From: Diploptera punctata
Taxonomy: Eukaryota; Arthropoda; Insecta; Blattodea; Blaberidae
DNA length: 64,000 nucleotides
Reading direction: 5' to 3'
Assembly (NCBI GenBank): GCA_030220185.1
Contig: JASPKZ010003432.1
Coordinates: 744,001-808,000, forward strand
Shown piece after piece: positions 52,270 to 63,637 of this stretch; the stretch's first letter is position 1, and each line of letters starts with the position of its first letter. Both the position numbers and the translations under genes were made by a program. A model generated the notes under the pieces. The model did no database searches, was not told the origin of the DNA, and saw only the letters and a list, made by a program, of their open reading frames with translations.

Positions 52270-53045
52270 CTTATATATTGTGCGAAAATCAAACCAATAT
52301 GCATAATCTTAAAATAATACACACATTTCTGCATTTTTTATGAAACGTCCATTTGTGGCTCAAAGACCATAGACATTTTTAGAATGCTTGCCTCAATGGA
52401 ATCTTAATTAAAATTTGGGTACTTAGATTATTTCCACGCCGTATTTTATTTCATTTTTCAAAATATGCAAGGCCTTAAAATTGGAGAAATACTGATTACT
52501 AAAAACAGTGTATTGTTCTAGGTCTACTTTATATAATTAAACACATTTTATATTGCATGTTTCTACACATTCCAAACTTTTATTGTGTGTACAAACTCTG
52601 GCTCGGTTATAAAATGGACAACTATTGAATAGCGTGAAGATGTAGGCCTGAACTTTAAATGTACGTGAAGGGAACTCCGGAAGGACAAGAGAGAAGACCA
52701 CCGAGATACTGATAGCTCAAAGTTCATCAATCTTACAGAATAATACAAGTCGTATTTACAATTTATTACCGTCTCGTAAATTCCTTGTTACGTCTGCCAA
52801 TGGTCATTATGTATTTCATAGAATGGAAAGAAGGGGAAAAAAAAAATCTCATTTTTGCAAAGCAGTTCGATTGCCTGTATATTTCAACCGGCCAGCTTTG
52901 TTCCCTACATCACAATACGAAATTCTTCATCTTTACACAGAATATTGATTAAATAAACCCGAAATAATTTTTCTGATTATTGAGGAATCTCAAATATGAA
53001 ATTTGAGATAGAGACAGATTTATTGTAATATTATATAATAATATT
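52270..53045. other. unassigned sequence with a possible LINE tail scrap
   Basis: At 52655-52745 the plus strand reads VKGTPEGQERRPPRY, a weak LINE C-terminal resemblance. The rest holds nothing recognised. Confidence 0.3.
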
Positions 53046-53055
53046 GTAATATTAC

Positions 53056-53271
53056 TTGCATGGAAGCTACTTGTAGGAAAGCCAGAGGGAAAACGCCCAG
53101 TTGGTAGACCAAGAATGAGGTGGGAGAATAACATTAACTATGATTTGAGGGAAGTGGATTATACAGGGAATGATTGGAAAACATTAGCTCGGGATAGGGA
53201 TGTGTGGAGAGCTTATGTCCGCGCGGCCATGAACCTACGGGTTCGATAGTGCCAGTGGGTAAGTAAGTAAG
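53056..53271 (+). mobile_element. young-looking 5'-truncated LINE-A copy with TSD
   Basis: One uninterrupted frame reads AWKLLVGKPEGKRPVGRPRM, RWENNINYDLREVDYTGNDW, KTLARDRDVWRAYVRAAMNL and RVR with a stop. A tail of GTAAGTAAGTAA follows. TAATATTAC at 53047-53055 and 53272-53280 is a 9-bp TSD. Only 216 bp inserted. It shows the intact family C-terminus against which the other copies can be judged. Confidence 0.92.
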
Positions 53272-53371
53272 TAATATTACAATATTATATCACAGAACAT
53301 GAAACAATGTAGAGGCCTATAAAAGTTTGCAACTGTTTAAATATTCATCATTTCATGGTTTTAACTTCCAG

Positions 53372-53392
53372 TTTTTTTTTTTTTTTTTTTTT
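53372..53392 (+). repeat. poly-T run
   Basis: Twenty-one consecutive T. Confidence 0.95.
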
Positions 53393-53599
53393 CCAGTTTC
53401 ATTGTATGTTCCCTTTTATTTCCGGCCGCATCGGTGTTCATAATAACTTTTTTGGAAATATTTTAAATAAATGTCGACAATTATGTTATTTTATTGGAAA
53501 AAATTTAAAAGTGACAAACTTATACATAATAATAATAATAACAACAATAATAATAATAATTACTGTTACAAACTAGCAAACATAATTATCAACCTGTCC

Positions 53600-53765
53600 A
53601 GTGGTAGGCCTGGCTACCTGTTATGGTCTCCAACCACCTCTTGTAAGGTAATTCAGTAGTTCCCTGGGGTACGTAGTGAAGCATCTATCGTGATATCTGG
53701 TATGTTCCATTCTTTTCATATGTAGAAGCCAGTATTGTCTATATTAATTTTGATAATGGACGTGT
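53600..53765 (-). mobile_element. possible LINE tail fragment
   Basis: The minus strand contains KEWNIPDIT, LRTPGN and ITLQEVVGDHNR in broken frames, weakly resembling the R....Y.P.G...GRP..RW tail of LINE-B. Low confidence. Confidence 0.3.
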
Positions 53766-53769
53766 GTTA

Positions 53770-55380
53770 TTTTTAATTCTTCTGCAATTTCAGTATTTCT
53801 CTTATGATCCAGAAGGTTATAGCCAGAATTTTTTAGTAAACATTTCATTTTTGCAGGTTAGAGCCGACGTTCGTCTGAGTCTAATGGTCCTGTCCAAAGG
53901 TTGGTAGTCCCGACACATGACTACTCTTCGACCATCAACTGATCTGTAGGACACTACATTACTTTCAACCATTCAAACAAGAGAAACCGGAAACATTTAA
54001 ACGTAGTTTTAAAAACCCAAACCTTAAAAACTAGTAAAGTGCAATGGTTTGAAGCCAAACCAAGCATTCACCACTAATTTTTGTTGAAGTAGAGCGATAA
54101 TTTTCATTGTAAAAAAGACAATATTCAATCAAATAAACAGAATCTAATTTTCATACATATTAAAACGTTGAAAGTAATTAAGTATAATTATTTCTAAAAA
54201 ATGGAGTGAATGCTTTTTATTATTTCCCTATGTCCCTCTTTTAAGTAATTTCTTTCGAAAAATATTTTTATTTTTTTAACCCCTAAATTAGCAAAACGCA
54301 AATTTCTTCTGTTAGTTATTTAAATATGGCGGACCGCAGTGAAAATAGAATCTTGTATAACTGTTGTTATTAAGTATATTGTATAATTAGACACACATTT
54401 AAGTGGTTTCTTTTTGTTCGTTTTCTTTTGATGTATTTAAAATATTAAATTAACTGAACCAACTGATGTATCCAAAAGGATACATTACGAATTTAAGGGT
54501 TAATGAGTTTTCCCGTAAAATCCAGTCTAAAGTTATAACTGGAAACAATATCAAGGAAAATAATACTATGGACACCAAGGGATAATATGAAAATATCAAG
54601 CGAAAACTGGAAAGGGAATTGAAATGTAATAAGATTAGGAAAAACTACAAGAAAATCATGGATTTATTGAATAGAGAACGGATAAAAATAATTGATGTAG
54701 TTTTAAATTGTATACAATTTGTTCGAGGGAAAGTACAGCATAGTGGAAGGCTCTAATAAATTATTTATTAACTTAAGACCTGTATCATAAACAAATAAGT
54801 TTCAAAAAGTCATTTCCCTGTAGTTTAATATACATTATGAAAACACTTGGAAGAAACAATAAATTGGAAGATATATATTTTTAGAAAAAGAAAAAAACTG
54901 TTTCTTCAAACATGTACTAGTACAATAATTTGGTTGTTGTAATTACTAACAAACTTCTTTGTAATTAGCGTTTTTTGCCAAGACACCATTAAAAACAAAC
55001 ATAAACTTCTTAGCCCCATGTCTATATGTATGATTTTCTTGTTGAGATATTTCATTATTTTATGATCCATTTGTACTTCTCAACAAGCAAAAACTTCCCC
55101 CTTCCCCAAATGACTCCAGTGACTGATTTACAGCAGGGAACTGACCAGTCTTGAGAAGGATTCATTCAACATTTCGGATTTAAAAATGAGGCAAAAAGTC
55201 ATGCTGTTTCCAACAAGAATAAACTTCAATGCCATTGTTTGTACAAGAAAACCATTCCAATCCCAAATGCATCAAGGACAATTATAGTAAAAGCAAATTA
55301 TTCACGGTGAAACAGGCCATCTTTACAATTGTCCTCTTAGGAAGTTGTTTCCTTGGATTTTATTAAGGGCAGGAAGAAAA
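53770..55380. other. mostly unassigned; R-Y-associated flank at 54330-54510
   Basis: GTATAACTGTTGTTATTAAG and AACTGATGTATCCAAAAGGATACATT resemble 37480-37615. No coding frame or other repeat was noticed in the remaining 1.4 kb. Confidence 0.4.
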
Positions 55381-55382
55381 AA

Positions 55383-55449
55383 ACAAGTTTCACAAATCAC
55401 AAGGGAAATATCTTGACATAAATCAAGTTTTACCTGCAAGCATTCTTCA
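55383..55449 (-). pseudogene. possible ZAD-like (zinc-finger-associated domain) exon piece
   Basis: The minus strand reads NEECLQVKLDLCQDISLVIC then ETCFF. A C...(V/I).(L/I)....D(I/L)...IC..C arrangement is the second half of the insect ZAD domain, which binds zinc through two CxxC pairs. The first CxxC pair is not found upstream, and the frame closes about 24 codons after the second. It may be a decayed exon, or chance. Confidence 0.2.
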
Positions 55450-55454
55450 TTTAT

Positions 55455-56265
55455 AATGACTTATCCTAATAGATTGGTCCTAAAATGGCCGTCATGATAA
55501 AGAGTGGATATAAGATACCACGTTTCATACGTTACAGCACCACATGTAAGTTTACTGTTTAAAAAATCTATACACCTTAAGTGTAAAAAATTATTGTATA
55601 ATGGGTAATTTGACCAATTTATTTATTATTAGATAAAAGAAGAAGTGAAGATATTAGAAGTGGTAAAAAGAAAATAACTGTACATGCCCCCTTTTACATT
55701 GAAAATATTTTGGACACCCTAGAATAAGCGTAAATAAAAAGTTGAGAAAGAAGTTTGATATCTGAACTACAAAACGTACAAAGGATGAGTTTAAATTATC
55801 AGAAAGTTATTCTGCTTTATTAAACGAACCTTCTTTGTTTTTAATTGCTTTTGACTTTTTAAGGCAACTCATTAATCATGTATATAATACGAGGAATAAG
55901 AAAAAAGTTAAGAACTTCATAGAGTTACCTTTTAGTTAGCTTTTACTCTATAAAGCTGTAAAACTTGCATAAATCATTTTCTGTGACATAATGTCTAACT
56001 TCCAGGAATTAAATTTTATTATTCAATATTAATAATTAATTTCAAGATACATAACATTAAGAAATCATATGATATAAATGCGTCGGATTACAGAGAGAAA
56101 AATCTCAAAAATATTTTATATATTATCAATTTTATAAGAATTTATGGGAAAACAAATCATAATAAAAAAACGAATGTTTTAATGCAACTATGAAAGTAAG
56201 TTAACATATGTTACATGGCATTTGAAATCAGGAACAATATATTAATTAGATTTAACAGAAACGTA
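55455..56265. other. unassigned AT-rich sequence
   Basis: Nothing recognised. Confidence 0.4.
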
Positions 56266-56269
56266 CGCC

Positions 56270-56590
56270 TGACGAAGATCAGCGAGTAAAAATACATGAA
56301 AGTGCAGGGATTCCTTGTAGAAAATATCAGAACAACACAATTAGCATGGCTTGTATACATTAAAAGGGTGACAGAAGACAGATTACCAAAGAATATTTAT
56401 TATGGAATACGACAGGAAGAAGAAAAAGAGGAATACCTAAACTAACATGGACAAAATGAGTAGTCAAAACATATGGTAGAAAGACGCTTGGAGGAAGAGA
56501 TGTGAAAAAATAGAGGAGATAAAAATTGGCTATAGAAACTAGAGAAATGGACACAGAAATATGTCCGGCATTGTAAAACTTGAAATATAT
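56270..56590 (+). mobile_element. LINE tail fragment
   Basis: HESAGIPCRKY, RVTEDRLPKNI, then TGRRKRGIPKLTWTK, VERRLEEEM and a final LAIETREMDTEICPAL in another frame. This is a LINE C-terminal region with several frameshifts. Confidence 0.75.
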
Positions 56591-56640
56591 AAATAAGCTT
56601 TATGATCTATAGACAACTGCGTTTGATTTTTTGTTTTATT

Positions 56641-56682
56641 ATTATCATTATTATTATTATTATCATCATCATTATTATCCTA
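56641..56682 (+). repeat. imperfect (ATT)n microsatellite
   Basis: ATT units with C interruptions. Confidence 0.85.
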
Positions 56683-56689
56683 TAGTCTG

Positions 56690-56990
56690 TTACAACTGGC
56701 GTTGTTTATCTGGTCCCAAGTTCCATTTCCTTATTTCAAAGCAGTAATTCTCTGTTCCCGTTTCTTTCATGGCTATCTTGATATAATTTAGGCCGTCCCA
56801 ATATTTTTCTTCCTGGCGGTACCCATTCTAAGATCTTACTTGGCTATCATACTTTGCTTGTCCTATCTGCTTGTCTATACCACATTTACTGTTGCTTCTA
56901 TATTTAATTATTCATGCCTCCATCACCTCCCATATTTTCACTTGTATATATAAATTATCCAATCTCGTTTTTCCACAACATTTACTTCAT
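56690..56990 (-). mobile_element. LINE tail fragment
   Basis: The minus strand reads SKILEWVPPGRKILGRPKLY, QDSHERNGNRELLL, a stop, NKEMELGTR. The PPGR...GRP....D pattern is a LINE C-terminus. Upstream similarity fades near 56990. Confidence 0.65.
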
Positions 56991-57254
56991 TAATCTCGAT
57001 TTTACACTCCTTACTTCAGGTCGATATAACACTTTGGACACACACGCACCCCTGTACTATTCAGCATTTTTTCCGCTCCTATAAGATAGATTTTTAACGT
57101 CTTGTAAGTTTTTGCCTTTATGTATTTTACACATAATGTCCATGTCATTACCGAAATATCTAGAAACATGCATTTTCCACTGTTTAATTTCTTCATTTTC
57201 TCATTTTAATTGTAACTTTTTTATTTAATTTTATTTATAAACTTATAGCCTATG

Positions 57255-57500
57255 TCTAGATATATTATAAAAGTCGATAAGAAAACGTTGTAGATGACTG
57301 AAGAACAGAGAGAATAAAATAATTTGGGCATGTAAAAATGATCGGAGTAGGAAGAATTCGAAAAGCAAAACATCTTAGAATCGAATGCGGAAGGTAGAAC
57401 AATAAGAAAAAAAAACAAAAAACATGAGAGCATTGGATGGAGTCAGGAGGAGTATGTACTGGAACAATTTCACACAAAATAATGATCTGGATATAAATTT
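57255..57500 (+). mobile_element. LINE tail fragment
   Basis: HVKMIGVGRI-type residues, then MRALDGVRRSMYWNNFTQNN, resembling the R...RWMDGVR....W ending of LINE-B. Broken frames. Confidence 0.5.
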
Positions 57501-57504
57501 CTCA

Positions 57505-58090
57505 TCATCAATAACATAGTAGAAACAGGTTCTTCTGATCATGTTCATAAGTATCTATAGTGAACGAGATCTAAGTTTGTGACTGACTTTTATAAATACC
57601 ACTGACTGTCTCTTGGTTTCAACGTCCAAATGTATTTCTCACTACAAGATATAATACAGGGATGATATCAGCATTAAGTCTTAAGTCCCATAGATCTGAT
57701 ATCAAAAACGTTATCGATCAGTAGTCAAATATGCATAAGCTGTCAATCTATACTTATTTCTCACAGTCTGTATCAAAACCGTTGTTTAGGTCTTCCTGAG
57801 CTTCTGAACGTTTTTCATTGCGTTCGTACAATAAAGCTTTTTTGATAGTTGGTTCAGATACATTGGCTGCAAACGATCCTACCAATATTATTATGTGTTT
57901 GAAAGTATTTTGTAATGTTTGTTACTCAATTTTACCCTTTGCCTAAATCTAATTGTGTAAGTAAAAATCTCACTTGGGCTGCTAGTACAGTAAGATATAT
58001 GAATTTGTGAAAGAGCAAAATTATCTGGGATTGGAGGAAAACTACTGTAGAAATATCTTTAAATTAAAATTATCATTATTATTTTTTTAA
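57505..58090. other. unassigned sequence
   Basis: Nothing recognised. Confidence 0.4.
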
Positions 58091-58093
58091 CCT

Positions 58094-58141
58094 CACGCAC
58101 GCGCGCGCACACACACAAAACACACACACACACACACACAC
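58094..58141 (+). repeat. (CG)n(CA)n microsatellite
   Basis: GCGCGCGC passes into an interrupted CA tract. Confidence 0.9.
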
Positions 58142-58144
58142 TGA

Positions 58145-58860
58145 AAAGTTAATGGGATTTCTGTCATGAGAAAAAAGCTTAATATCAAATTGGTAAAGAC
58201 AAAAAATAGAAGAACACAGAATTGCACAATCATAACAAAATTAAATTATAATGGATTTGAAAGATTGTATCAGAGTTCAATTATAATTCCAAACACATTT
58301 GTTTGGTTACGGTCTGAATCAACTATAGATTTCATCGTCAATTAAGGGTAACGATTAATCGAACCGGTCAATCAGGTTACGATTACAGAGTTGGGAGATA
58401 TTATCTAACTAACAAACAAAATGCCGAACAAAAAAATTCAATTATACTCGATGCGAAAACCTTTTAATTTCTACTTGATTTGTTTCAATCTAATTTAGGT
58501 AAAGCAATTAAAACAATACAGTTCTCTATGACAATCTTATAATTGCTCAGATCATAAGAAATAATAGGATTTTATGATTTATAATCATTTTCTTTTATTT
58601 CCAGTTTATAGTTGGTTTGTGTGTTATGTGAAGCAGGTGGCTATACCATTTCCTATTTTCCAAACCAATATTTAGTAAGAAGTGTTTTCTACAATTTTGT
58701 TTCGTTAATTTGATGTCTATATGTCATATTGTACATATAAAAATAGTATATATCTTGTATCGACATACCATTATACTACTTATTAATTATCTACCCACTT
58801 TCAGACACTACAGTTTTTCTACAATAGCTTATCTCCAAATATAGACGTCCCTACAACAGC
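58145..58860. other. unassigned AT-rich sequence
   Basis: Nothing recognised. Confidence 0.4.
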
Positions 58861-58866
58861 AACTAC

Positions 58867-58941
<75 letters not shown>

Positions 58942-58944
58942 CAT
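58867..58944 (+). repeat. (AAT)n microsatellite
   Basis: About 24 AAT units with one C near the end. Confidence 0.97.
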
Positions 58945-58949
58945 AATAA

Positions 58950-59575
58950 TTTAAACTATGTCTCTTAGAAATTGTCTTGAAGTCGCTGTACATACAGTCT
59001 CTATTTCGTTTTCCTGAAAGTTGGTATCCATTACACTCAGATTCAACCCAGGAAGTTACTGTGTGTTTGGAATAGGGAACGGGGTTGTCGTTTTAACAGT
59101 AGGCCTATTTTCTTGAGAGAAATCCTTATATAAAACTGAAGATTGCAACACAGCAGGTACATAATTCTAAGATGTAGCCGTCCAAAAAATAAAAAAAACA
59201 GTTACCACTTGTCACTGAGCTCTTGCGGATCTGTACTATCCTGTGTGAAAGTGTTAACTCTCATATTTACTATAAAACTAGTTTGCATGCCGTAAAAGAA
59301 AAGCAATGTTTTTTAAATGTATAGTACATAGATTTGGAAAAAGTACTGGTAACCTTGCCGCTCCACCCCTCCTTAACAAATAAATACCGATATTATGAGT
59401 TTGGCAACATCTACCCTCTGTAGGTAGGGGGACACTGGCATAGCCCATAAGGTCTGTAGTAACTTCCTGGGTTGAATTAGAGTGTAGTAGACTCTAAAAC
59501 TCCAACCACAAAGATTAGGAGTTGCCAGGCATTATCACCATTTAAAGAAAATTAAATCTAGCTCTATTGCAATCG
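58950..59575. other. unassigned sequence
   Basis: Near 59030-59060 and 59455-59485 the words ATTCAACCCAGGAAGTTACT and AGTAACTTCCTGGGTTGAAT are an inverted pair of 20 bp. They are 430 bp apart and bracket otherwise unassigned DNA, which may be another foldback or MITE-like element. Confidence 0.45.
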
Positions 59576-59579
59576 GTAT

Positions 59580-59846
59580 ACCAGCAGATTAATTTATGTT
59601 TTCTGAAATAGAGGTAAACGATCATACAGCCGGTATAGGAGTGGCATGTTATCAGCATGTCGTGTTCGCAGCCGTTAAAGTTGGTTTCCCAATCTGAAGC
59701 CGCTACTCAGCTATCAAATTCCTCATGATGCTGGGTGGGCATTGGTCCTATACTGGCCGAAATTCTATGAGAAAATGGAGATTCGAACCCGCGCAAGTCC
59801 TTAACTCTGCACCAAGGCATGATGCCATTGGGTTAAGGCGCGAGAT
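59580..59846 (-). mobile_element. SINE-B copy
   Basis: GTAAACGATCATACAGCCGG, TCAGCATGTCGTGTTCGCAG, ATGATGCTGGGTGGGCATTG and GGTTAAGGCGCGAGATG follow SINE-B reversed. The 3' terminus is missing. Confidence 0.85.
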
Positions 59847-59849
59847 GTT

Positions 59850-60260
59850 TTAAGTAGGCGTTCCAATTAAAGCATATTTCCCACGGAAAATCTTCCAACT
59901 TCAGAACGGTTAGAGCTCTTGAACTTGACCTCATAGACACCTCTGCGAGATAGGTATTGCTAGTACCACAAAGTGCCCATTCTTTGAAGAAGCAGAAATG
60001 GACGCCACCCAAGTTATAAAGAATGTCTTGACCATTAGAATGAAATATCAATATAACAAATTTAGTCAGTCAAATTAACGATTATCAAATCTCGTCACTG
60101 GTTTCGGAGTTAAACCTGGAAAGTACAATACTTTTTTTTAGTATAGCTTCTTTTGGAAAGGAAATAATGAAGTGGGTTCTGTATCGTAAATTTATGGAAC
60201 GTAAATTAACTACAAGGTAGAGTGTAAACGGACACAAATACACACCCATATAACATATAA
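59850..60260. other. unassigned sequence
   Basis: Nothing recognised; the 72-codon minus frame from 60051 overlaps the SINE-B head and is not credible. Confidence 0.4.
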
Positions 60261-60265
60261 CTAAA

Positions 60266-60504
60266 TCACTGGCACTATCGAACTCATAAATTCATGGCCA
60301 CGCGGATATAAGCTTTCCATACATTCCTATCCTGAGCTGTTTTAGAATCATACCCTGTATAATTACTTTCCCCAAATTATAGTTAATGTTATTTTCCCAT
60401 CTCATCCTTGGTCTGTCAACTGGGCTTTTTTTTTCTGGTTTTCCTAAAGTAAGTTTCCACGCCTCTCTTTCAACCTCCATTCGTGCCACGTGTTCAGGCC
60501 ATCT
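60266..60504 (-). mobile_element. LINE-A 3' fragment
   Basis: The minus strand reads ARMEVEREAWKLTLGKPEKK, SPVDRPRMRWENNINYNL and GKVIIQGM (shifted), ending TGGCACTATCGAAC reversed. It is 5'-truncated at about 60504. Confidence 0.88.
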
Positions 60505-60509
60505 TTCGT

Positions 60510-61205
60510 TGAAAACAACCTTCGGAATTCGCTAATAAACTTAGTATTAGTAAAAGTAAATACATAATTTAATTATTCTATTCAATAATATATTTTCCCC
60601 TAGTAAACTAATTGATAGAGTACGTGAGCTATGAAAAATTAAAATACACGTAATTGAATCGCTGAGTTGAAATGGGAAGAAACTCCACTGCCTTCGAAGA
60701 GCGATAAAACGCTTATACACGCTTAAACACAGAAATTGTGAATTCTTGCATTCCATGTAAGCAGAGGATCAATATTGTAATTGATAAAAAAATTATCAAA
60801 GCAAGCTGCATGGCATTAACCTATGTAGTTTTTTTAAGGTTTTCTCAAAAGTAGGATGCTTGGAGTTTCTTCCCTTTTCAAATCAGCCATTCAATTTCAT
60901 TTTCATAATATTTTTTCGTGGTTTAAAAACCAACCCCTTATTTTAAATCAAATCGATCCTAACACAATTGAAAATACGTAATTGACCAACTTTTACTGTG
61001 GATCGTGGCACCTGCTGTTGCTCCAGTTGCCGGAGCCACACAGGGATGTGATGTTAATGAATGTGTCAGGCCGGCGGCAGGGCTGAGTAGCTCATATGTT
61101 ATACATAGGAATAACCTGTCATGGTATTGAACCAATGATAAATTGTCGATTTACTCCACGCACAAGCTAATTAAACGCAGGTATCTCATACTGTACATAC
61201 AGGTC
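60510..61205. other. unassigned sequence, GC rising near 61010-61100
   Basis: The first 450 bp are AT-rich and unremarkable. From about 61000 composition becomes clearly more GC-rich (CCTGCTGTTGCTCCAGTTGC, GTCAGGCCGGCGGCAGGGCT), with no frame or repeat that I recognise. Confidence 0.35.
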
Positions 61206-61214
61206 ATGGGTAAT

Positions 61215-61222
61215 TATAAATA
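61215..61222 (+). promoter_or_regulatory. possible TATA box
   Basis: TATAAATA followed by AAAGG lies in a locally GC-richer block with CACGCGC downstream. A chance match is likely in AT-rich DNA; the GC context is the only reason to list it. Confidence 0.15.
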
Positions 61223-61319
61223 AAAGGCCAGTGGTCAATGTAGAGTGCACGCGCTATACAGGTGCTTCTAATCTTCCTCTTCGAGCACCTACAGCATAGT
61301 TTAAATATTCTTCTTCGTA

Positions 61320-61640
61320 GCCCTTGCGGTCCAAAATGAACCTTGACTGCCCTCAGTACAGCCCTCCACTGTCTTGTATATTTAGCTGTCGTTTTTTAAT
61401 TTGTCAATCCTAAACTTACAATGGTCTTCTTAACTCGATCATACATATTATCCTAGTCGTACTCTCCGTCTTTCTCACTCCTTTCTGGCATCCAATGACA
61501 ATTTTAGAAGTCGTTTATCTCACATTTTATTAAGTTATGTGACCCAGCCACCTTTGACTTGCCGACTTGATAAATCTCAATATTCTCTCCTTCTTTTAAA
61601 ATACCAATTCCCTAATATCTCTAAATTAGTTTGTCCTCTC
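61320..61640 (-). mobile_element. possible LINE fragment
   Basis: The minus strand contains RQWRAVLRAVKVHFGPQGLR and, further upstream, KVAGSHNLIKCEIND and NCHWMPERS in shifted frames. The style matches LINE endonuclease-RT C-termini, but the placement is tentative. Confidence 0.35.
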
Positions 61641-61690
61641 CAATATTTTTTTTTTACAAGTGGCATGTAGTTAGATTATCATAAGTAATG

Positions 61691-62123
61691 CCACGAGTGA
61701 TTTCCAAATTATCGATAAATTCACGACTCACGAAGTGAGGAGTGAATTTATCTAGAGAATTTGGAAATCAAGAGTGGCATTTGTTAGGACTATTTAACGA
61801 ATAAAATTAAGCTGTTTACTCACAAGTCATTATTTAACTATAGTTATTTTAAAATATTTATATATTTAATGTAAACGGCGATGTTTGAAAACAAATGAGA
61901 AACGATAGGTACGCTTCTACTGCTTCATTTGTTTATCACTGCAACCAGATCATACTATTTATTGCCAAAGGAACGCAATATTGTAAGGAGGAGCTTTCTT
62001 TAATATGGTAATTATAACACTGATAAATATTTGGTGAAACACGACTCTGATTGGTTGTAAAACAGAAATCATTGAAACGTGATTGGTCATTGACTCCCAT
62101 TTGGGGCATGAGTTAAATAGTCA
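61691..62123 (+). repeat. element X, short copy (433 bp)
   Basis: The same start (CCACGAGTGATTTCC), palindrome and end (TTGGGGCATGAGTTAAATAG) as 45548-46280, with the central ~290 bp missing. The palindrome at 61690-61777 is the better preserved of the two. Confidence 0.85.
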
Positions 62124-62169
62124 CCTCAAAGAGACAACCTGTAGGCAAGTAAAATATTGTTTGGATGGA

Positions 62170-62509
62170 CAACTCCAAGCACGACAGGCCTAGAAGGCCC
62201 TTGGCCTACATGCCAGATGCTGGCCTTACATCCACATGTGTTAATCACAGAGGTGGACTATCATTTCGCCAGTGTAGGGATGACATGTGGTCAGCATGTC
62301 GAGGCCCCCAACCGTTATAGTTGGTATCCTCAACCTGGAGTCATTACTTATTGAAGCTACCCAAAATGCCTCACGATGCTGGGTGGGCACCGGTCCCATA
62401 CTGGCCGCAATTCCATGAGAAAATTTCTTCCCCCATGGAGACTCGAACCAGCGCAAGTCCCGTATCTCTGCGCCAAAGCTTCTTACCTTAACCAGTCGGC
62501 TACGGCGCG
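62170..62509 (-). mobile_element. SINE-B full-length copy with 10-bp TSD
   Basis: TTTGGATGGA (62160-62169) and TTTGAATGGA (62510-62519) flank it with one mismatch. A complete reversed SINE-B from CACGACAGGCCTAGAAGGCC to CGGCTACGGCGCG. About 340 bp. Confidence 0.92.
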
Positions 62510-62519
62510 TTTGAATGGA

Positions 62520-62705
62520 AAAGGCCGATTAAATTCTGCTTAGATGCTCTAATTTAGACTTCAGAGCCCAAAAATATTCAAACTTGAGACCCACTGCGTA
62601 AAGTCCTTCCCGAAGTGCATGTACCTATCAACTCAGGCCGGGTTTGAATTCGCGGCCCTCGGAACCAGAAGCAAGGAACATAACCACCAAGTCCACCGCG
62701 GCGGA
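62520..62705 (-). mobile_element. SINE-C 5' half
   Basis: GAGACCCACTGCGTAAAGTC, GGCCGGGTTTGAATTCGCGG and CCACCAAGTCCACCGCGGCG follow SINE-C reversed. It is cut off where the SINE-B inserted. Confidence 0.85.
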
Positions 62706-62709
62706 CCAT

Positions 62710-63125
62710 TGTCCAGTCTTTGTTCATATTTCTTCATCTCCTATTAAATCAGGTCATCTCATATTTAATATTAGTCACAAGCATCTGTTAAACACCTAAG
62801 TAGATTATTTTATTTACATAACCAATTAAATTCATGAAATAGGACACAAAGCAAAATATCTGCCTGTTATAGAAATGGAAGACTAAATAGAACAAAATTA
62901 AGTTGTCAATCGGTGCATTAAGAGCAACGAAGCAGATGTGGTTCTCATACGTCAATGAGCAAGCAATTCAGCACAAAATATAGCCATCATCAGCCCCTAC
63001 TGGGGATGTTAACATGGTTAATAGCTTCGGGACTCAATAATTCCTGGCATGGTGTCGTGATAGCCTGTCGTTACACCCTCCCGCGTCAACGTTAAACCAG
63101 GACAAATCATCAATTAATACCTCAA
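62710..63125. other. unassigned sequence
   Basis: Nothing recognised. Confidence 0.4.
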
Positions 63126-63129
63126 CTCA

Positions 63130-63300
63130 CCTGGAGATTTAGCTCAGGCACTGGCGTTTGAGACTCATACACTAGAACGTCCGGGGTTCATGCTCTGGTG
63201 ACGACCAACCTATCTCAAGTTTCCCTTTGTTTTCTTAACCATCAAAGCAAATTTTGGGTTGGAATTTCATTACCAATACCCATTTCATAGAAAACATTAC
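63130..63300 (+). mobile_element. tRNA-like SINE (local family H)
   Basis: GGAGATTTAGCTCAGGCACT is A-box-like and GTCCGGGGTTCATGCTC B-box-like. The body ends TGGGTTGGAATTTCATTACC as at 21240-21265. Confidence 0.6.
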
Positions 63301-63304
63301 TTAG

Positions 63305-63635
63305 TACTGTGACTACGTAAAGTGGACTGCCAAAGTTGTGGTAAATTAAAAATAGATCACATTAACGCCAACTATTCACCCAACGCGTAACTAAAAGCAC
63401 AATAAGTGAAATGGGTGACATTATAATACATATAACATATACTCCAAATGTAAAATAAAAACTATTGAAACTGAAAACAACCACCACATAATGAATAGTA
63501 TAAAGAGCAATTGGAACAATCATTAACTGTCAATATAGTAGAAAATATACTAAAATTTGCCCTGTTAATAGTTAATATTATTTAAAATTATTAACCAATT
63601 TTTAATTATATCGACAATATAAATATAAAAAAAGT
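63305..63635. other. unassigned AT-rich sequence
   Basis: Nothing recognised. Confidence 0.4.
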
Positions 63636-63637
63636 GT

